From: an uncultured Pelagibacteraceae bacterium
Lineage (GTDB): Bacteria > Pseudomonadota > Alphaproteobacteria > Pelagibacterales > Pelagibacteraceae
Direction of reading: 5' to 3'
Length of the DNA stretch: 60,066 nucleotides
Assembly: GCA_902515355.1 (NCBI GenBank)
Contig: CABXUA010000004.1
Location: 1-60,066 of the forward strand
Every line of letters begins with the position of its first letter. Positions within the stretch are counted from its first letter, which is position 1. The position numbers were made by a program, and so were the translations under genes. The notes below the pieces were generated by a model. The model was given only the letters and a program-made list of their open reading frames with translations. It did no database searches and was not told the DNA's origin. This document shows, piece after piece, positions 45,180-55,004 of this stretch.

Positions 45180-47027
45180 TTAGTGCTGTTTACCAAGAAT
45201 AGCTCTTCCACTAGGTACTCTAGTTTCCTCAACCATTCTTTGTGTTGCAGCATCAGGTGCTTTCGTCATTAAGCTTACAATTACCATAACCACTAAGCAT
45301 ACTGGAGCTCCGATCATACCAAATCTTAAGTGATCGATACCCGTCATATCCGATAGCCATGTATTGCCCATAAACTTAGGATATACATATACTAGGTACA
45401 TTGTTCCGGCAGCTAATCCTGAAAGCATTCCAGCTATAGCTCCTTCTCTTGTAGCTCTCTTCCACCATACTCCTAGTACAAGTGGGAAGAATAGACCTGA
45501 CATAGCAAAGTCAAACGCCCAAGCAACTGCTCCTAAGATACTAGTGATACGCATAGATGCAATATAAGCACCCGCGGCACCAATAACGACTAATAGTACT
45601 CGCGCAACTATTAATCTCTTTCTAACATCTGCTTTAGGGTCAACCATTTTAAAGTAAACGTCATGAGATAAAGCATTTGCAATTGCAAGTACTAATCCAT
45701 CAGCAGTTGACATCGCAGCTGCCATACCACCAGCAGCAACTAGTCCAGAAATTACATAAGGTAATCCTGCTACTTCAGGAGTAGCTAACACAACCACACC
45801 TGTTCTCATGAACCACTCATTTAATTGAAGTATGCCATCACCATTAAAGTCAGCTATGAAAACTTGTTTCTGAGCTGACCATGCTTGAACCCAATCAATA
45901 GCCATAACTGCACTAATAGGTTTTCCTATAATACCAGTAGGTAAATTAGGATCCATTAATGAAATTTTAGATAATGTTGCAAGCATTGGAGCTGATGAGT
46001 AAAGCAAGAAGATAAAGAATAGCGACCATGCTACTGATTTTCTAGCTTGTTTTACTGATGGAGTTGTAAAGTATCTCATAAGGATATGAGGTAACGATGC
46101 AGTTCCTATCATCATACACATTGCTAACGAGATATATTTCCATACAGCCATTCCACCTTCAGGTACACCTGTGTGTGATACTGCTATAGATTTTAAGCCA
46201 CCTGGTACTCCAGCTGCTTTTATATCTGCCGCACTATTTTTAACTAGTCCAAATTGTTGTTCAAGTGCTCCAATTCTAGCTACTTCATCGCCTAGCATTA
46301 AGTGAGGGAATACTCCTCCACCTATTCTATTACTAATCCAGAAAACTGGAATTAAGTAAGCTATGATTAGTACTATATATTGAGCAACTTGCGTCCAAGT
46401 AACGGCTCTCATTCCGCCTAACATTGAACATAACAAGATACTAACTAGTCCTACCCAAACACCTAACTCAAATGGAATTTGCAATGCTCTTGCAGCAATT
46501 GTTCCAGTAGCGTTAATTTGTGCAGTCACATAAGTAAATGATGCTAACACTAGAACTAATACAGCACAGAATCTAACTCCGTTTCCGCCGTATCTTGTTC
46601 CAATGAAATCAGGTACTGTGTAACATCCAAATTTTCTTAAGTATGGTGCTAATAAAGTTGACACAAGCACATAACCGCCTGTCCAACCAACTAAGAAAGC
46701 CATGTAACCATAGCCACCAAAGTAAACACCACCTGCTAATGCTACGAACGATGCACCAGACATCCAGTCTGCTGCCGTCGCCATTCCATTAAATACTGTT
46801 GGTACTTGTCTACCAGCTACATAATACGCATCAACTTGCACGGTTCTTGATAACCATCCAATTACTGCATAAATGCAAACTGTGAAAGCAACGAACATAA
46901 TTCCGATTGCTTCTTTTGAGACTCCTCCTTGTTCTAGAATAGCCATCAATATGATGAAGACTAAAAAGCCCCCGGTATATAAACCGTATATTCTAGGTAG
47001 GTTTTGTATAAATCCACCTTTAAACAT
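45180..47027 (-). CDS. Sodium:solute symporter (SSS family, ActP-like) with an EF-hand loop
   Basis: A 615-residue secondary transporter with about 13 membrane segments, resembling the acetate/monocarboxylate SSS subfamily that pairs with a DUF4212 subunit. Family-like stretches include DAYYVAGRQVPTVFNGMATA, SGASFVALAGG and GLVAAGGMAAAMSTADGL. A hydrophilic loop holds DFNGDGILQLNE (residues 393-404), a textbook EF-hand Ca-binding loop. Codons are G/C-richer than in neighbours, suggesting high expression. It is co-transcribed with the small subunit (1-base overlap) and lies about 1 kb from acs, so acetate or a related acid is the likely substrate. Confidence 0.9.
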   Translation of the reverse strand: MFKGGFIQNLPRIYGLYTGGFLVFIILMAILEQGGVSKEAIGIMFVAFTVCIYAVIGWLSRTVQVDAYYVAGRQVPTVFNGMATAADWMSGASFVALAGGVYFGGYGYMAFLVGWTGGYVLVSTLLAPYLRKFGCYTVPDFIGTRYGGNGVRFCAVLVLVLASFTYVTAQINATGTIAARALQIPFELGVWVGLVSILLCSMLGGMRAVTWTQVAQYIVLIIAYLIPVFWISNRIGGGVFPHLMLGDEVARIGALEQQFGLVKNSAADIKAAGVPGGLKSIAVSHTGVPEGGMAVWKYISLAMCMMIGTASLPHILMRYFTTPSVKQARKSVAWSLFFIFLLYSSAPMLATLSKISLMDPNLPTGIIGKPISAVMAIDWVQAWSAQKQVFIADFNGDGILQLNEWFMRTGVVVLATPEVAGLPYVISGLVAAGGMAAAMSTADGLVLAIANALSHDVYFKMVDPKADVRKRLIVARVLLVVIGAAGAYIASMRITSILGAVAWAFDFAMSGLFFPLVLGVWWKRATREGAIAGMLSGLAAGTMYLVYVYPKFMGNTWLSDMTGIDHLRFGMIGAPVCLVVMVIVSLMTKAPDAATQRMVEETRVPSGRAILGKQH

Positions 47028-47281
47028 TAGTCATCCTCCTCTCCAAAGCCGCACTCTTCGTCAATTTTTTCTTGTCTGTTAGCAAACCAGAATATTAATA
47101 ATACGAACGCAAGAAGTGATCCTTGTGCTGTCATATAATATGCTAGTGGGTAACCAAGAAAACTTGCCGAGTTGATTTCAGCTCCGAACATGAAAATAAC
47201 CGTTGAAAAGAAGAACCAAATCGCCAATGTAATTATCATATGGTTTTTGGTCTTTTCCCAATGTTTTTCTTTATTCGACAT
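47027..47281 (-). CDS. DUF4212 small subunit of sodium/substrate symporter
   Basis: An 84-residue protein with two membrane helices (about residues 15-38 and 48-70) and acidic ends. Family features are HWEKTKNHMIITLAIWFF near the start and GYPLAYYMTAQGSLLAFVLLIFW. DUF4212 proteins accompany SSS symporters of this type. The ribosome site AAGGGGG precedes the ATG closely. Its stop shares one base with the symporter start. Confidence 0.92.
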   Translation of the reverse strand: MSNKEKHWEKTKNHMIITLAIWFFFSTVIFMFGAEINSASFLGYPLAYYMTAQGSLLAFVLLIFWFANRQEKIDEECGFGEEDD

Positions 47282-47426
47282 ATTTCCCCCTTAAGGTTGT
47301 TTATTCGATATTATTGCGTAAGATCATACCCATCTAGTTGCTAATTAAAAGTTAAAAAAACCAATGTTGAGTGCTATAAAGACTGAAAAATAAAGGAAAA
47401 ATAAACGATAGTTTTATTAATACAAC

Positions 47427-48059
47427 GTGAGATTGAATCTAAATAAGATAATTTCAACCTTGAAACACTTAAAGGAATATATTTTCCCAGTAAAAAAACT
47501 TACTGATAAATTTAAAACAATAAGTACCATTCAACATTTAGAGACATTCATAGAAGAAAAATCTGCTCATGTAGTTCAAACCACTTTGTATGGATACATA
47601 AAAACTAGAATGGGCTTTAAACACACAATTATGTTTGAGGATGAAAAATTTTTAGAATCAATGGATATTGCAAAATGGAATATTTATGTCGTGGCGGTTG
47701 CAGATTGTACTTTTTATTCTTTCTCATACTTAATGAGTAAGAAAGGACTAAAAAAAAATGACTCAAGAGATGTTTTTTTAAGCGTTTTGGCAAGGCAGAA
47801 ATCAAATGGCTTGAGTTCAAAGATATATAATGATGGAAAGACGAGTTTTGAAAATCGATTTGGAAAAATAAATTGGCAAACTTATTTTCAAGACGATCCT
47901 TTTATAAACAGTGGAAACGCACTTTATAAGTGGTCTCCAATAGCAGATAATTTAAAAGAACTGGATAAGGAAATAGTTCTTAATTCTATAAAATATAAAT
48001 GGAATAGTGTTAAAGCGGAATTTGAAAAAATTACGGCGAACTCACACTTTGATATTTAA
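47427..48059 (+). CDS. Uncharacterised protein beside acetate genes
   Basis: I do not recognise this 210-residue soluble protein. It starts at GTG (47427), has no signal peptide or membrane helix, and is predicted mixed alpha/beta with basic and aromatic residues. Notable phrases are VVQTTLYGYIKTRMGFKH and NIYVVAVADCTFYSFSYLM. It is divergent from the symporter operon (about 145 bp between) and converges with acs, three bases apart. The position suggests a link to acetate uptake, but this is only contextual. Confidence 0.75.
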   Translation: MRLNLNKIISTLKHLKEYIFPVKKLTDKFKTISTIQHLETFIEEKSAHVVQTTLYGYIKTRMGFKHTIMFEDEKFLESMDIAKWNIYVVAVADCTFYSFSYLMSKKGLKKNDSRDVFLSVLARQKSNGLSSKIYNDGKTSFENRFGKINWQTYFQDDPFINSGNALYKWSPIADNLKELDKEIVLNSIKYKWNSVKAEFEKITANSHFDI

Positions 48060-48062
48060 AAT

Positions 48063-50141
48063 TTATTTATTCTGTCTGTTTTCAATTAAAGATTCCACAA
48101 CACTTGGATCAGCAAGAGTTGTTGTATCTCCAAGTTGTTCGTGCTCATTAGCAGCAATTTTTCTAAGAATTCTTCGCATAATTTTACCTGATCTAGTTTT
48201 AGGCAAAGCCGGAGCAAATTGAATTATATCAGGAGTAGCAATAGGACCGATTTGTTTTCTCACCCACAGCTTTAATTCTCTTTCTAAATCTCCACTCGGT
48301 TGTTCACCAGCATTTAAGGTTACATAGCAGTATAAACCGTTACCTTTAATATCATGAGGAAAGCCTACCACGGCAGCTTCAGCTACTCTTTGATGAGCAA
48401 CAAAAGCACTTTCAATTTCCGCAGTCCCAAGATTATGTCCTGAAACAATGATGACATCATCTACTCTTCCAGTTATCCAGTAGTATCCATCTTTATCTCT
48501 TCTACAGCCATCTCCTGTAAAATATTTTCCATCAAATTGAGAAAAATATGTATCTATGAATCTCTTGTGATCTCCATAAACAGTTCTCATTTGTCCTGGC
48601 CAAGAGGCAGTCATACACAATCTACCTTTACAGGCTCCTTTTAGGATTTTTCCAGTCTCATCGACTATTGCAGGTTTAACACCATAAAATGGTTTTGTTG
48701 CAGAACCAGGTTTCAAATCAATTGCACCTGGTTGAGGAGATATAAGAATACCACCTGTTTCTGTCTGCCACCAAGTATCAACTATTGGACATCTAGAATC
48801 CCCGACAGTTTGATAATACCACATCCAGGCTTCTGGATTTATTGGCTCACCTACTGTTCCTAATAATTTAAGAGATTTTCTGCTAGTTTTTTTAACAGGA
48901 TCATCTCCCTCTTTCATTAATGCTCTTATCGCTGTAGGAGCAGTATAAAAAATATTTACTTTATATTTATCCACTATTTGCCACCATCTAGAAAAATCAG
49001 GATAAGTCGGAATCCCCTCAAACATTACTGTTGTAGCCGCATTAGATAAAGGTCCATAAATAATGTAACTATGCCCTGTGACCCAACCTATATCCGCACT
49101 ACAAAAATAAATATCTTTAGGTTTATAGTCAAAAATATATTGATGTGTCATGGAAGCATATACCATATATCCTCCAGTTGTATGCAAAACACCTTTTGGT
49201 TTACCGGTTGATCCAGAAGTATATAAAATGAACAAAGGATCTTCAGCGTTCATTTCTTCCGGATCACATTTTGCTGAGACTTTAGAAATAAGTTCCTCGT
49301 ATGAAACATCTCTTTCATGATCCCAATTTACTTGATTACCTGTCCTTTTAACTACAACACATTTTTTTACATTAGGGCACTGCAACAGAGCCTCATCTGC
49401 AATTTTTTTTAAAGGAATTATTTTTCCACCTCTTACTCCTTCGTCTGCGGTAATTAAATAATCAGATTCGCAGTCATTAATCCTAGTTGCTATAGAGTCT
49501 GGAGAAAACCCTCCAAAAATTATTGAATGTATAGCTCCAATACGTGCACAAGCTAACATCGTGTAGGCTAGCTCAGGAATCATAGTCAGATAAATTGTAA
49601 CTCGATCTCCTTTTTGGACACCTATACTTTTCAAAGCATTTGCAGCTTTACAGACATTTTTATGGAGTTCTTTATATGATATTTTTTTTGACTCAGATGG
49701 ATTGTCTCCAACCCATATAATCGCGGTTTTCTTTCCATTTTTTTTTAAATGTCTATCGATACAATTTGAAGAAGCATTTAAAGTTCCATCGTAGTACCAT
49801 TTTATTTTTACTTCTTCTTTACTGTATTTAACATCTTTGATTTTTGAATAAGGTTTTATCCAGGAAATTCTTTTTCCTTCTTTCTTCCAAAATTTATCAT
49901 TTTCTTTGATTGATAAATTATATTTTTTTTTATATTTTGAGCTATTAACTAGCGCTTGTTTTGCCCATTTATCTGTAACTGGAAAAATAGTATTTCCGTC
50001 ATCATCTTTCAAAGATAAATTTTTTTTAGAAAATTTTCTAGGTTTTTTTGTTTTCTTAATTTTTCTTTTAAATTTTCTTAATTTTTTCTTCTTCTTATAT
50101 TTTTTAAGCCTTTTTTTCTTTTTTTTACTTCTTCTACCCAC
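48063..50141 (-). CDS. acs: Acetyl-CoA synthetase with polybasic N-terminal extension
   Basis: AMP-forming enzyme that converts acetate and CoA to acetyl-CoA. The adenylate-forming motif [11 protein letters not shown], the acyl-pocket [10 protein letters not shown] and the C-terminal [15 protein letters not shown] with the acetylatable Lys are all present. The body is normal, but the first 45 or so residues are a strongly basic Lys/Arg-rich tract not seen in typical Acs. The GTG start has a good GAGGAAA ribosome site upstream, and no later Met fits before the domain, so the tail appears genuine. Confidence 0.95.
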   Translation of the reverse strand: MGRRSKKKKKRLKKYKKKKKLRKFKRKIKKTKKPRKFSKKNLSLKDDDGNTIFPVTDKWAKQALVNSSKYKKKYNLSIKENDKFWKKEGKRISWIKPYSKIKDVKYSKEEVKIKWYYDGTLNASSNCIDRHLKKNGKKTAIIWVGDNPSESKKISYKELHKNVCKAANALKSIGVQKGDRVTIYLTMIPELAYTMLACARIGAIHSIIFGGFSPDSIATRINDCESDYLITADEGVRGGKIIPLKKIADEALLQCPNVKKCVVVKRTGNQVNWDHERDVSYEELISKVSAKCDPEEMNAEDPLFILYTSGSTGKPKGVLHTTGGYMVYASMTHQYIFDYKPKDIYFCSADIGWVTGHSYIIYGPLSNAATTVMFEGIPTYPDFSRWWQIVDKYKVNIFYTAPTAIRALMKEGDDPVKKTSRKSLKLLGTVGEPINPEAWMWYYQTVGDSRCPIVDTWWQTETGGILISPQPGAIDLKPGSATKPFYGVKPAIVDETGKILKGACKGRLCMTASWPGQMRTVYGDHKRFIDTYFSQFDGKYFTGDGCRRDKDGYYWITGRVDDVIIVSGHNLGTAEIESAFVAHQRVAEAAVVGFPHDIKGNGLYCYVTLNAGEQPSGDLERELKLWVRKQIGPIATPDIIQFAPALPKTRSGKIMRRILRKIAANEHEQLGDTTTLADPSVVESLIENRQNK

Positions 50142-50162
50142 TGTTTCCTCTTTTTTTAATTT

Positions 50163-50585
50163 CTATAAGATTTTACCCATCTTATAAATTATTTTCCAGC
50201 TTTTAAAATCTATAGGCATGACTGATAATCTGCTTTGTTTAATAAGAGGTAGATGAGAAATAGCCTTGGTTTTTTTAATTTTTTCTAGGGAAATCGGTGA
50301 ATTAAACCTCTTCACAAACCTAACCTGAACAGCCAAAAATCTCTTTTTTTTGTCAGTTTTGTCTATAAATGCTTTTTTGATGACTTTAACAATACCTACG
50401 ATCTCTTTTCCGATGTTTGAGTGATAAAAAAAACATAAATCACCAACACTCATTTTATTTAAATTATTTCTTGCCTGATAATTTCTAACCCCATCCCATG
50501 TAGCTCCTTTAATCCCAGCTCTTTCTTGCTGTTCTATGGACCATACATCAGGTTCAGATTTTAATAGCCAATAAGATTTTGTCAT
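50163..50585 (-). CDS. EVE-domain protein
   Basis: A 140-residue EVE/PUA-like domain protein, thought to bind modified bases in nucleic acids. It begins YWLLKSEPDVWSIEQQ and contains TWDGVRNYQARNNL and GDLCFFYHSN, all family hallmarks. The family is widespread in Alphaproteobacteria. Here it sits between acs and the restriction gene and is divergent from the latter with 17 bp between starts. Linkage to restriction-modification may be accidental, though EVE proteins are sometimes associated with modified DNA. Confidence 0.94.
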   Translation of the reverse strand: MTKSYWLLKSEPDVWSIEQQERAGIKGATWDGVRNYQARNNLNKMSVGDLCFFYHSNIGKEIVGIVKVIKKAFIDKTDKKKRFLAVQVRFVKRFNSPISLEKIKKTKAISHLPLIKQSRLSVMPIDFKSWKIIYKMGKIL

Positions 50586-50602
50586 TATAAACTTTCTTTA
50601 AT

Positions 50603-51169
50603 ATGAAAATAGTATCTCATAAATTAAAGAAAAATAATAAAGAAATTATTCTCGAGCTTATGACTTTTGATAAGTCGGATATCAAAATTTTTAAATCAAC
50701 ATTTAATAAATATAGAAGTTTAAATAAAGTTTTGAAAAATAAATTAAAAGGCACAAGAATAATGAACTTTCCAGATGCTTTATCGGAGTCAGTTTTCTGT
50801 CTTACAATGAATTGCGGTAAACTGCTGAGTGCGAAAAACACGTCAGGCTACAGCACTTCATTTGATGCTTATGATATTAAAAGAGAGAAAAGAATACAGA
50901 TTAAATGCTCTGCTTCTTCTGGTCCAACTAGTTTTGGACCCAGGTCTGAATATGACGAAATATACTTTGTGGATTTTAAAAGCACTGGAGAAATTGATGG
51001 CACTTATAAGATATATAAACTTGAAAACAAAGATATAGACAGTGTTAAAGTAAACAAAAAACAAAGCTTGTTGGATCAACAAAAATTAGATAGACGGCCA
51101 AGGTTTGAAATTAGAAGTGCTTTAGTTATAGAAAAAAAACTTAAACCAATAGCACAAGGTAAGCTGTAA
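50603..51169 (+). CDS. Candidate Type II restriction endonuclease (Bsp6I-like)
   Basis: A 188-residue protein whose middle resembles the Bsp6I endonuclease family (cutting GCNGC). It has NFPDALSESV, SFDAYDIKREKRIQIKC and SGPTSFGPRSEYDEIYFVDF, ending with KKQSLLDQQKLDRRPRFEI. The Asp...QIK pattern fits a PD-(D/E)xK nuclease core. It lies tail to tail with a cytosine-5 DNA methyltransferase, 28 bases apart, which strongly supports a restriction-modification pair. I recalled the family by pattern, without an alignment. No separate controller gene is visible. Confidence 0.75.
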   Translation: MKIVSHKLKKNNKEIILELMTFDKSDIKIFKSTFNKYRSLNKVLKNKLKGTRIMNFPDALSESVFCLTMNCGKLLSAKNTSGYSTSFDAYDIKREKRIQIKCSASSGPTSFGPRSEYDEIYFVDFKSTGEIDGTYKIYKLENKDIDSVKVNKKQSLLDQQKLDRRPRFEIRSALVIEKKLKPIAQGKL

Positions 51170-51197
51170 CAAGAGAAGAGATTAGAAAAATAAATTT

Positions 51198-52181
51198 TTA
51201 AACTAGAGATTTTTTAATTATAATTGCAATTTTTTCTATCAAATTTACTGTTACAGCATTTCCTGCTTGCTTGTATCTTTGACTTTGGCCTACAGTTTCT
51301 GGAAACTTAAACGACTTTGGAAATCCCTGGAAGTTTAAACATTCTCTAGGTGTTAATTTTCTAATTCCTAAATTATCTTTTATTAAAGGTACGTTATGAC
51401 CACCAGTTCCCATATTTGCTGTTAACGTTGGGCATTCACCACTTTTATTTTCTCTGACGTAAACTCTTCGCCATTGATAGACCGTATTTTTGGAAACAAT
51501 TTCTTTTTTTAAAGCTTTGTACATATAAGCGTCTTGTTTGTAATAGTACCTTTCATCTATATCCCCCTTATCAAACATCTCTTTTAATTTCTTTTTAGTT
51601 TTACTTTTAACTAAGGGTAAATGACTGTTAAAAATTGAACTGCTTGTTTTTTTATTAGGTTCAAATTCCCAATCAGCTTCATCTTTAAAACAAATTATAA
51701 AAGTTCTTTCTCTATTTTGAGGAATATCTGTATGTACAGAAGTATTAAATAAATTCCAAAATACTGAATAGCCCAGCTCCCTTAAAGATTTGGTAATTAC
51801 TCTTGCAGTTTTGCCATTATCATGGCCTCTAATATTTTTTACGTTTTCTAACATCAAAACTTTAGGCATTTTAGGTAATTCGGTTATCGCTCTGCAAATT
51901 TCAAAAAATAAATTTCCCCTAGAATCTCTAAAACCTTTTCGATAACCAGCTACAGAGAAAGCTTGGCAAGGAAAACCGCCCACTAAAACATCAACGGGTT
52001 TAATCTTCTTAAAATTTAATTTTCTAATATCATCAGGATATAGCTTATGTTTATAATTATGCTGAAAGCTACGAACACTATAAGGATCATTTTCATTTGA
52101 CCAAAGGATTTTAAAACCAGCTTTTTCAAAACCTAGTTCGATACCTCCAATTCCAGAAAATAATCCACCAACTGTAAACAT
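51198..52181 (-). CDS. DNA (cytosine-5-)-methyltransferase
   Basis: C5 cytosine methyltransferase of 327 residues, protecting host DNA from the neighbouring nuclease. Motif I is GGLFSGIGGIELGFEKAGF, motif IV is GGFPCQAFSVAGYRKG with the catalytic Cys, motif VI is MLENVKNI, and motif VIII is QNRERTFIICF. The target-recognition region is followed by LTPRECLNFQGFP (IX) and QAGNAVTVNLIEKI (X). Partner specificity suggests GCNGC, but the target is not proven. Confidence 0.95.
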   Translation of the reverse strand: MFTVGGLFSGIGGIELGFEKAGFKILWSNENDPYSVRSFQHNYKHKLYPDDIRKLNFKKIKPVDVLVGGFPCQAFSVAGYRKGFRDSRGNLFFEICRAITELPKMPKVLMLENVKNIRGHDNGKTARVITKSLRELGYSVFWNLFNTSVHTDIPQNRERTFIICFKDEADWEFEPNKKTSSSIFNSHLPLVKSKTKKKLKEMFDKGDIDERYYYKQDAYMYKALKKEIVSKNTVYQWRRVYVRENKSGECPTLTANMGTGGHNVPLIKDNLGIRKLTPRECLNFQGFPKSFKFPETVGQSQRYKQAGNAVTVNLIEKIAIIIKKSLV

Positions 52182-52239
52182 CAGTATTTAATATCACTTA
52201 TTTGAAAAATTTGCAGCTAGTTGTAAAAAAGATGCACAG

Positions 52240-53319
52240 TTAAAGTTTTAGACCTGGGCCCTTCATAAATGGAGCAGTCTCATCAAGAGGCCATCTTGAT
52301 CTTGCTTGGACATTTAAGTCATTAACTGGTTTTTTGTTAAATCTTTGAATTCCTGCCCAAGCTATCATAGCTGCATTGTCTCCACAAAATTTTTGATCTG
52401 GAAAAACTGGTGTAAAGTTCATTTTTTTAGAAACCTCTATTAAATTTTTTCTAATCGACTGATTTGCCGCAACTCCTCCAGCTATAACAAATTTGACTCC
52501 CTTTTCTAAATTAGTAATTTTTTTAAATTGATCCATAGCTACAAGTGTTTTTTTTTCTAATATTTTAATAATTGTTTCTTGGAAAGAAGCAGCTAAATTA
52601 TATCTTAATTTATCATTTCCGTTAATATTTTTTGTCTCTCTAAGTACAGCAGTTTTTAATCCTGCGAAAGAAAGATTACATCCAGCTTTATTAATAATTG
52701 GTTGAGGAAGTTTATAAAATTTTTTATCCCCTTTTTTCGCAAACTTCTCAACATTGGGTCCTCCGGGATAACCAAGATCTAACATTTTTGAAGTTTTATC
52801 AAATGCTTCACCTACAGCATCATCAATTGTGGTTCCTAATTGTTTGTACTCGTCAACATTTTTAACAATTAAGTATTGAGAATGACCTCCTGATATTAAT
52901 AATAACAAATAAGGAAAATCGATTTTGTTTTCTAAACCTGGACTTAATGCATGACCCTCAAGATGATTTACAGCAACAAAAGGTTTTTTTAAAAAAGAAG
53001 CAATAGTTTTTCCAATATTTAATCCAACTGTTAAACAAACTATTAGTCCTGGACCAGCAGTTGCAGCAACACCATCTATCTCGCTTATCGAAACCTCGCT
53101 TTCTTTTAAAGCTTTATTAATTATAAAATCTATATTTTCGACATGGGATCTAGCAGCTACTTCAGGAACAACTCCGCCAAATTTTTCATGTTCCTTAATC
53201 TGACTTGAAACTATACTTGACAACACCTTAGCTGTTCCCTCTTCATTTTCTTGAACTACAGATGCTGCTGTTTCGTCACAACTAGTCTCGATTCCTAGAA
53301 ATTTAAGTTTTTTTTTCAT
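52240..53319 (-). CDS. tsaD: tRNA N6-adenosine threonylcarbamoyltransferase TsaD
   Basis: Transfers threonylcarbamoyl to A37 of ANN-decoding tRNAs, in complex with TsaB/TsaE. The start has GIETSCDETAASVV, the metal-binding HLEGHALSPGL contains the conserved His pair, LLISGGHSQYLIV and the C-terminal GGVAANQSIRKN motif are present. At 359 residues it is complete. It is divergent from hemC. The methyltransferase gene follows on the same strand after 58 bp. Confidence 0.98.
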   Translation of the reverse strand: MKKKLKFLGIETSCDETAASVVQENEEGTAKVLSSIVSSQIKEHEKFGGVVPEVAARSHVENIDFIINKALKESEVSISEIDGVAATAGPGLIVCLTVGLNIGKTIASFLKKPFVAVNHLEGHALSPGLENKIDFPYLLLLISGGHSQYLIVKNVDEYKQLGTTIDDAVGEAFDKTSKMLDLGYPGGPNVEKFAKKGDKKFYKLPQPIINKAGCNLSFAGLKTAVLRETKNINGNDKLRYNLAASFQETIIKILEKKTLVAMDQFKKITNLEKGVKFVIAGGVAANQSIRKNLIEVSKKMNFTPVFPDQKFCGDNAAMIAWAGIQRFNKKPVNDLNVQARSRWPLDETAPFMKGPGLKL

Positions 53320-53381
53320 TTAATTATGAGCTTATATATTAGAATAGTATAAAATAAATTTCTCAAATATATAAACAAATA

Positions 53382-54302
53382 ATGAAAAAAATTGTAATTG
53401 GATCAAGAGAAAGCAAGCTATCTTTAGTTTATGCAAACAAAGTAAAAAACCTACTTCTAAAAAAACAAACAGGCTGGTCCAAAGAAGAAGTGGTAATTAA
53501 AACAATTAAAACTTCTGGAGATATTTTTAAAGACAGAAAACTTTCAGAAATTGGAGGAAAAAGGCTTTTTTGTAAAGAAATTGAAGAAAGTCTTTTAAAA
53601 AAAAATATTGATATAGCTGTACATGCTTTAAAAGACATGGAGTCAGTGACTACCAAGGGTCTTGTAATAGGTTCATATATTCAAAGAAACGATCCTCGTG
53701 AAGCGCTTCTAAGCACAAAATATAACTCCTTTAGAGATTTAAAAAATAAAATTATCGGTTCCAGTTCTAGAAGAAGAGAACTTCAAATAAAATCAATCAA
53801 CAAAGATGTTATAGTAAAAAATATTAGGGGAAATATAGACACAAGAGTCAAAAAAATGAACGAGGGCATTTATGATGGGATTATTCTCGCTTTGGCCGGA
53901 GTTAAAAATTTAAAATTAGAAAAGAATATTAAGGAAATTATATCTACTAGTGAAATGCTACCAGCCGTTGGTCAAGGAGTTATAGCTGTACAATGTAGAG
54001 AACAGGATGAAAAAATAAAAAATGTTTTAAAAAGTATAAATAGCGATGAAACTGAACAATGTGCAATATCAGAGAGGAGTATGTTAAAAACTATAGGTGG
54101 TGACTGTGATACTGCAGCTGGAGGATTAGCTACTTTAATTGGAAACGAGATACTTTTGAAGGCTCAACTTTTTTCTGATAGTGGACAAGAGTCTTTTTTT
54201 TATGAATTTAAAGGTAAAAAAGAAGATGCTAGTAAAATTGGAGAAATTGTTGGTAATGAACTTTTAAAAAAAGCAGGACCAAAATTTAAAAAAAAAATAT
54301 GA
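53382..54302 (+). CDS. hemC: Hydroxymethylbilane synthase (porphobilinogen deaminase)
   Basis: Polymerises porphobilinogen into hydroxymethylbilane. The N-terminal IGSRESKLSL, DIAVHALKDME and the SSRRREL loop are typical, as is the NIRGNIDTRVKK segment. The Cys that carries the dipyrromethane cofactor appears as GGDCDTAAGG, with Asp rather than Gly before Cys but the usual spacing. At 306 residues it is full length. It overlaps hemD by 4 bp. Confidence 0.97.
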   Translation: MKKIVIGSRESKLSLVYANKVKNLLLKKQTGWSKEEVVIKTIKTSGDIFKDRKLSEIGGKRLFCKEIEESLLKKNIDIAVHALKDMESVTTKGLVIGSYIQRNDPREALLSTKYNSFRDLKNKIIGSSSRRRELQIKSINKDVIVKNIRGNIDTRVKKMNEGIYDGIILALAGVKNLKLEKNIKEIISTSEMLPAVGQGVIAVQCREQDEKIKNVLKSINSDETEQCAISERSMLKTIGGDCDTAAGGLATLIGNEILLKAQLFSDSGQESFFYEFKGKKEDASKIGEIVGNELLKKAGPKFKKKI

Positions 54303-54991
54303 ATATTTTAATGACTCGACCATTAATTGACTCTGAAGATTTAATGGAAAAATTATTTTCTAAGGGACATAAGATTTTGCATATACCAACATTAAAAATA
54401 TCTTCATTAAAAATGAGTCCCGTAGATCCCGGTGATTATGATGCATTTATATTTACAAGTTCAAACGCTGTAAGAAATTTAAAGATATTAAATGAAAATA
54501 AAAAAATTATTTGTTTCTGCGTTGGATCGATTACAGAAAAAATAGCTAGACAATTTGGATTTCAAAACACTATTTCTGCAGGGGGTACAGTTAACGCATT
54601 AAAAAATTTAATTGAAAATTCTAAAGACTTAAGAGAGAAATCAAAAATAGCTTATTTTTGTGGAGACAATATTTCATATAATTTAGATGTCGAATTAAAA
54701 AAAGAAGGTTTTGATATAAAAAAAATTATTAATTATTCATCAGAAAAAATATCAAGCTTAAGCAATGAAAATAAAAAAATTATTGAGAAAAATGTACCAG
54801 ATTTAATTTTTGTCTATTCTATGAGAAGCGCTCAAAGTTTTGTTGATATAATTAAAAAGAACTCCTTATATCCGTTAATGACAGGATCGACTGTAATGTG
54901 TATAAGTAAAAAAGTAGCAGATTTTTTTAAGAGTTCAGGGTGGAAAAAAATAGAAGTTTTTAATCCTGGTGAAGAGCTATTAAGACTATAA
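54299..54991 (+). CDS. hemD: Uroporphyrinogen-III synthase
   Basis: Cyclises hydroxymethylbilane with inversion of ring D. Sequence is weakly conserved in the family; supporting features are MTRPLIDSEDLMEKL, the FTSSNAVRNLK loop and two similar half-domains, plus a 4-bp overlap with hemC. At 230 residues it has the usual size. HemC-HemD make the product that HemE in the other cluster uses. Confidence 0.92.
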   Translation: MNILMTRPLIDSEDLMEKLFSKGHKILHIPTLKISSLKMSPVDPGDYDAFIFTSSNAVRNLKILNENKKIICFCVGSITEKIARQFGFQNTISAGGTVNALKNLIENSKDLREKSKIAYFCGDNISYNLDVELKKEGFDIKKIINYSSEKISSLSNENKKIIEKNVPDLIFVYSMRSAQSFVDIIKKNSLYPLMTGSTVMCISKKVADFFKSSGWKKIEVFNPGEELLRL

Positions 54992-55004
54992 GAAACAAAT
55001 TATA

